This document shows, piece after piece, positions 6,636 through 8,911 of a stretch of DNA of 8,911 nt. A program made the position numbers and the translations under genes. The notes beneath the pieces are model-generated. The model saw nothing but the letters and a program-made list of their open reading frames with translations. It was not told where the DNA came from and ran no database searches. Positions within the stretch are counted from its first letter, which is position 1, and each line of letters opens with the position of its first letter. This stretch comes from Candidatus Altimarinota bacterium (GTDB lineage Bacteria > Patescibacteriota > Gracilibacteria > BD1-5 > UBA2023): the NCBI GenBank assembly GCA_003488655.1, contig DNKW01000074.1:1-8911 (forward strand). Direction: 5' to 3'.

Positions 6636-6797
6636 GTCATTCCGAGCAGAGTGAAACGAAGTCGAGGAATCCCTTTTTAACCGAGTTATATGGATTACAG
6701 TTATAAAATCTCTCGTATAATTCAGGTTTAGTAACTTCTTATAACATAGTGTCAATATACCGATTTAAAGGGATTCCTCCACTACGGTCGGAATGAC
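6636..6797. repeat. 160-bp element with inverted ends (MITE/REP-like)
   Basis: The left end (6636-6680) starts GTCATTCCGA and ends GAGGAATCCCTTTTTAA. The right end (6764-6797) is its imperfect reverse complement, reading GTCATTCCGA then GAGGAATCCCTTTAAA from the minus strand. The left end carries about 11 extra bases. The AT-rich middle (about 83 nt) holds no coding sequence. This GTCATTCCGA...GAGGAATC motif is, to my knowledge, a common intergenic palindromic repeat in diverse bacterial genomes. It may act as a terminator for the minus-strand regulator, whose stop is 19 nt away. Confidence 0.75.
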
Positions 6798-6816
6798 AAA
6801 ACTTCAATTCCTCTCT

Positions 6817-7482
6817 TTATTCTAAAATATAGCCCTGATTATACACGGTCTTTGGCATAAAATTTCCAGAGAGTTTTTTGCGGATATTGGAGAGAGTGAC
6901 ATTGATAGTGTTGTCAGAAACATCAGAAAGATGGTGTCAGCCCCAGACGTTTGATATAAGCCTCTCTCTCGTTACTATCTTTTTTTGATTTGAAAGAAAT
7001 GTTTCAACGATGAGGCTCTCGTTTTTCGTGAGATACACTGAGTTGCTTCCAATTTTCGTTTCCTTCGTGACAGTATTGAAAGTGACGTCCTTATATCGTA
7101 CAACCGGATTATTCACCAGTTCCCGAGGACGTCGGAGAATTGCCTTGATTCGTGCGATAAGTACATCGGGGATAAACGGCTTTGTAAGATAATCATCAGC
7201 TCCGAGCTCGAGTCAATATATGACATTCTGAGTGTCGCCGTATCCTGATATGATGATAATAGGAACGCGGGAATGTTGATTTTTTCTCAGCCAACGAATG
7301 ATATCGAAACCCGTACCATCTCAGAGGGATATATCGATGATATAAAGCTCGGAACTCGCATCCCCATGGCGCATAAAGTCCTGATATCCATGGAAAGCGC
7401 TCGCGGCATAACCGCTGTTTTGTATTTTTTTCAGAATCTTGTTTGCGAGAATTTTCTCGTCGTCGATGATGGATATATGCAT
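6817..7482 (-). CDS. OmpR/PhoB-type response regulator on the opposite strand (221 aa, 3 UGA = Gly)
   Basis: This is a second DNA-binding response regulator, convergent with the first. The receiver domain carries D7-D8, the phospho-acceptor D50 in LYIIDISL, S79 in IIIISG and K101 in the LGADDYLTKPF motif. The winged helix (about 125-221) contains ERLISNVWG, then DNTINVTLSNIRKKL and the wing TVYNQGYILE. UGA codons at 7321-7323 (Gly54, in SLGDGTGFD), 7213-7215 (Gly90) and 6937-6939 (Gly182) are read as Gly. Without this no frame covers the protein. The start is ATG 7482; no Shine-Dalgarno site is visible. A promoter lies just upstream at 7515-7543. It has no kinase gene adjacent on its own strand, so it is an orphan here, or it shares the kinase at 3754-5859. 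The two regulators are clearly diverged in sequence, not a recent duplicate. Confidence 0.92.
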
Positions 7483-7514
7483 AAAAAATGAGGATAATAT
7501 ATGATATGAAGTAT

Positions 7515-7543
7515 ATATTACACTATATTTCTTTGTTTGTAAA
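7515..7543 (-). promoter_or_regulatory. Promoter of the minus-strand response regulator
   Basis: On the minus strand TTTACA is followed after 17 nt by TAATAT, predicting a start near 7508 and a leader of about 26 nt before ATG 7482. Confidence 0.5.
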
Positions 7544-7552
7544 TACTTTCTT

Positions 7553-7579
7553 TTGACTTTTATATATTTTACATACTAT
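7553..7579 (+). promoter_or_regulatory. Promoter of the small exported protein gene
   Basis: TTGACT (7553-7558) and TACTAT (7574-7579) are 15 nt apart, predicting a start near 7586. This would put the first possible ATG (7578) upstream of the transcript and favours the ATG at 7611. It is divergent from the regulator promoter, 9 bp away. Confidence 0.5.
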
Positions 7580-7610
7580 GAGGTGTATGTACTCCTTATT
7601 TTTCCTTCCC

Positions 7611-8048
7611 ATGAAATACCTCTTTTCACTCATTTTTCTCATCTCTATCGTATCCTCCACCCCTCTCGCATATGCGGACTTTTTCGAGGAGCAGATTGTT
7701 GGGACTGACCCGGAAACTGCCATGATTCAAGAGATAGGACTCAATAGTGTGAATCTGAGAGACGATAATGAAATGAGGCGATACAACAATACCCTCTATT
7801 TTATAACAAACATAAAAAATGAAACGATAAATCGGTTTAACAATAGGACTATTCCTCTCTATCGTCGGTACGATATCATAACGAGTCTCGATAGTTTCGC
7901 GTATACCATGAACCAATATTTCCTCTACCAGAAAAGATATGAGCAAACAAGAGGGAATGCATACAAAGAAACTGCGAGATACTATCTGGAAGATGCCAAA
8001 TGAGTCTATGGTCGATTAAAAATATCTTTGAAAAATAGCGTGTACTAA
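7611..8048 (+). CDS. Small exported protein of unknown function (145 aa, 1 UGA = Gly)
   Basis: I do not recognise the family. From ATG 7611 the protein opens with a textbook signal peptide: MKYL, a hydrophobic core (about residues 3-16), and an AYA motif before DFFEEQ, so cleavage after about residue 23 and export are likely. The mature part is about 120 residues, charged and mostly helical, rich in Tyr, Arg and Asn (for example NNRTIPLYRRYDIITSL, FLYQKRYEQTRG). In-frame ATGs at 7578 and 7587 would add 11 or 8 residues, but the promoter position and signal peptide favour 7611. UGA at 8001-8003 is read as Gly and the frame ends at TAA 8046, adding 15 residues. No Cys follows the signal core, so it is not an obvious lipoprotein. 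It is a single-gene unit, divergent from a response regulator that could control it. Confidence 0.75.
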
Positions 8049-8073
8049 CAATGTTCCGCACCTCTTTATATAC

Positions 8074-8108
8074 AAACCTCTCCGAAGGATCCTTCGGAGA
8101 GGTTTTTT
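8074..8108 (+). terminator. Palindromic Rho-independent terminator
   Basis: AAACCTCTCCGAAGGA (8074-8089) is followed directly by its exact reverse complement (8090-8105), a perfect 32-nt palindrome, with the T-run 8103-8108. It terminates the exported-protein gene and insulates the PriA-like gene downstream. Confidence 0.9.
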
Positions 8109-8119
8109 GAAACTTTGTT

Positions 8120-8147
8120 TTGTATTTTCTCCAACTTTCCATACTAT
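8120..8147 (+). promoter_or_regulatory. Possible promoter of the PriA-like gene
   Basis: TTGTAT (8120-8125) and TACTAT (8142-8147) are 16 nt apart, predicting a start near 8154. The -10 hexamer is the same as at 1138-1143 and 7574-7579. Confidence 0.45.
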
Positions 8148-8184
8148 ATCTCCGATATTATATCTCTTTGCCAAACATTCCAGA

Positions 8185-8911
8185 GTGCTCATAGAAGTCA
8201 TACCATTCGGGGGGTCTATAGACAATAGATGACTCACCTATTTCGCCAGAGACGAACTTGCAAAAAGTATCCAGATCGGATGCCTCGTGGAGGTGCCCTT
8301 TCGAAATGCTATCGATTATGCGATCGTAACGAATAGAGAGAGTTCGGAGATTCCGGAAAATCCTAAATCCATAATACGAATCGTGACGAGCATTCCCCTT
8401 CTTGCTTCATATCAGATACAATCCATCTTTGACAGTTCCTCCTATTACTTCGTTCATGCCCACCATATTCTCTCACTTTTTCTCTCAAAAACACTCGTGA
8501 GATACTTGGAAAAAAAGAATTTCTTCGGACTTTTGCCACAGGTTTCCGAGAGAAGAAAAAATACGAACAACGTCATCGGTTTTTATCATCATACGAGTGA
8601 CACTCCCTTTTTTCAAGCGATACGGGAGCGTATCAAGGAGGGTACTGTCATAGTATTTCCTGATGATTTTTCTATCGAAGCCTATCTGAGAATACATCCT
8701 CTCGATTCGGAGACGACACTTGTCATACCGGACAAATTGACAGAGACCAAGAAATACAAAGCTTTTTGTTCGGTATACAACGGAGAAAAAAATATAATCA
8801 TTTGAACCAGGCGGATTCTTTATTATAATCTCTCACGCTATGACTCTATTCTCTATATAGAAGATTCGCTCCATAAATCGGCAATGCGATTCGGACACAC
8901 GTACAAACATC
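8185..8911 (+). CDS. priA: PriA-like primosomal protein N', degenerate helicase motifs (partial, runs off the window)
   Basis: PriA binds stalled forks and restarts replication. The N-terminal part (VLIEVIPFGGSIDNRGLTYF ... IGCLVEVPFRNAIDYAIV) matches the PriA 3'-DNA-binding domain. The later IIIGTRRILYYNL (about residues 204-216) matches the family's IVIGTRSALF motif. UGA at 8230 (Gly in RGLTY) and 8803 (Gly of GTR) must be read as Gly. The start is taken as GTG 8185: no ATG is in frame after the predicted transcript start, and an earlier TTG lies in the preceding terminator. Where PriA has Walker A (GVTGSGKT) this protein has GFYHHTSDT (about 132-140), and where PriA has DEEH it has IEDS (225-228). 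It is probably unable to hydrolyse ATP in the usual way. The zinc-binding and C-terminal helicase parts lie outside the window. About 242 residues are present. Confidence 0.8.

Noticed and set aside
1..8911. CRISPR array or cas genes
   Set aside because: No regularly spaced repeats of 25-40 nt and no Cas-like proteins were seen.

Overview
The window comes from a bacterium that reads UGA as glycine (translation table 25), which points to the Patescibacteria/CPR lineages Gracilibacteria or Absconditabacteria (SR1). With UGA as stop, most genes here are broken into pieces. With UGA as Gly, seven reading frames become continuous, end at TAA or TAG, and gain 27 glycines. Many of these fall at family-conserved Gly positions: the GTR motif of PriA, the Trp-Gly of OmpR-type DNA-binding domains, the CxxCG of a zinc ribbon, and the terminal G-G-A-x-F box of a histidine kinase. 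No tRNA-Gly(UCA) or release-factor gene lies in the window, so the code is inferred from the proteins alone. Several genes lack a clear Shine-Dalgarno site.

Left part (1-1531): a tRNA-Lys(CUU) on the minus strand, an MscS-family mechanosensitive channel, and a 101-aa protein of unknown function with its own promoter and terminator.

Region 1532-2225 holds no credible protein gene. It contains a complete tRNA-Leu(CAA), a separate copy of that tRNA's first 22 nt upstream, and two hairpin-rich segments downstream. Each downstream segment ends in a copy of the tRNA-Leu 3' end and is followed by its own, unrelated terminator-like hairpin. They could be novel RNAs with tRNA-like 3' ends, or scars of integration at a tRNA gene. 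This is the most unusual part of the window. Next to it, on the minus strand, is a 122-aa orphan gene with a perfect AGGAGG site whose only plausible stop is UGA, which conflicts with the genetic code used by its neighbours.

Centre (2820-6613): a plus-strand signalling cluster of a zinc-ribbon protein with a possible GNAT-like C-terminal domain, a 701-aa membrane histidine kinase (multi-TM sensor, GAF-like domain, HisKA/HATPase core) and an OmpR-type response regulator, closed by a terminator. A second OmpR-type regulator lies convergently on the minus strand beyond a 160-bp inverted-repeat element.

Right part (7515-8911): divergent promoters serve the second regulator and a small secreted or lipid-anchored-like protein of unknown function. 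A perfect-palindrome terminator follows. The window ends inside a PriA-like gene that has lost the Walker A and DEEH residues of an active helicase. Together the genes look like ordinary CPR housekeeping plus a two-component signalling module, with an unexplained tRNA-derived RNA locus.
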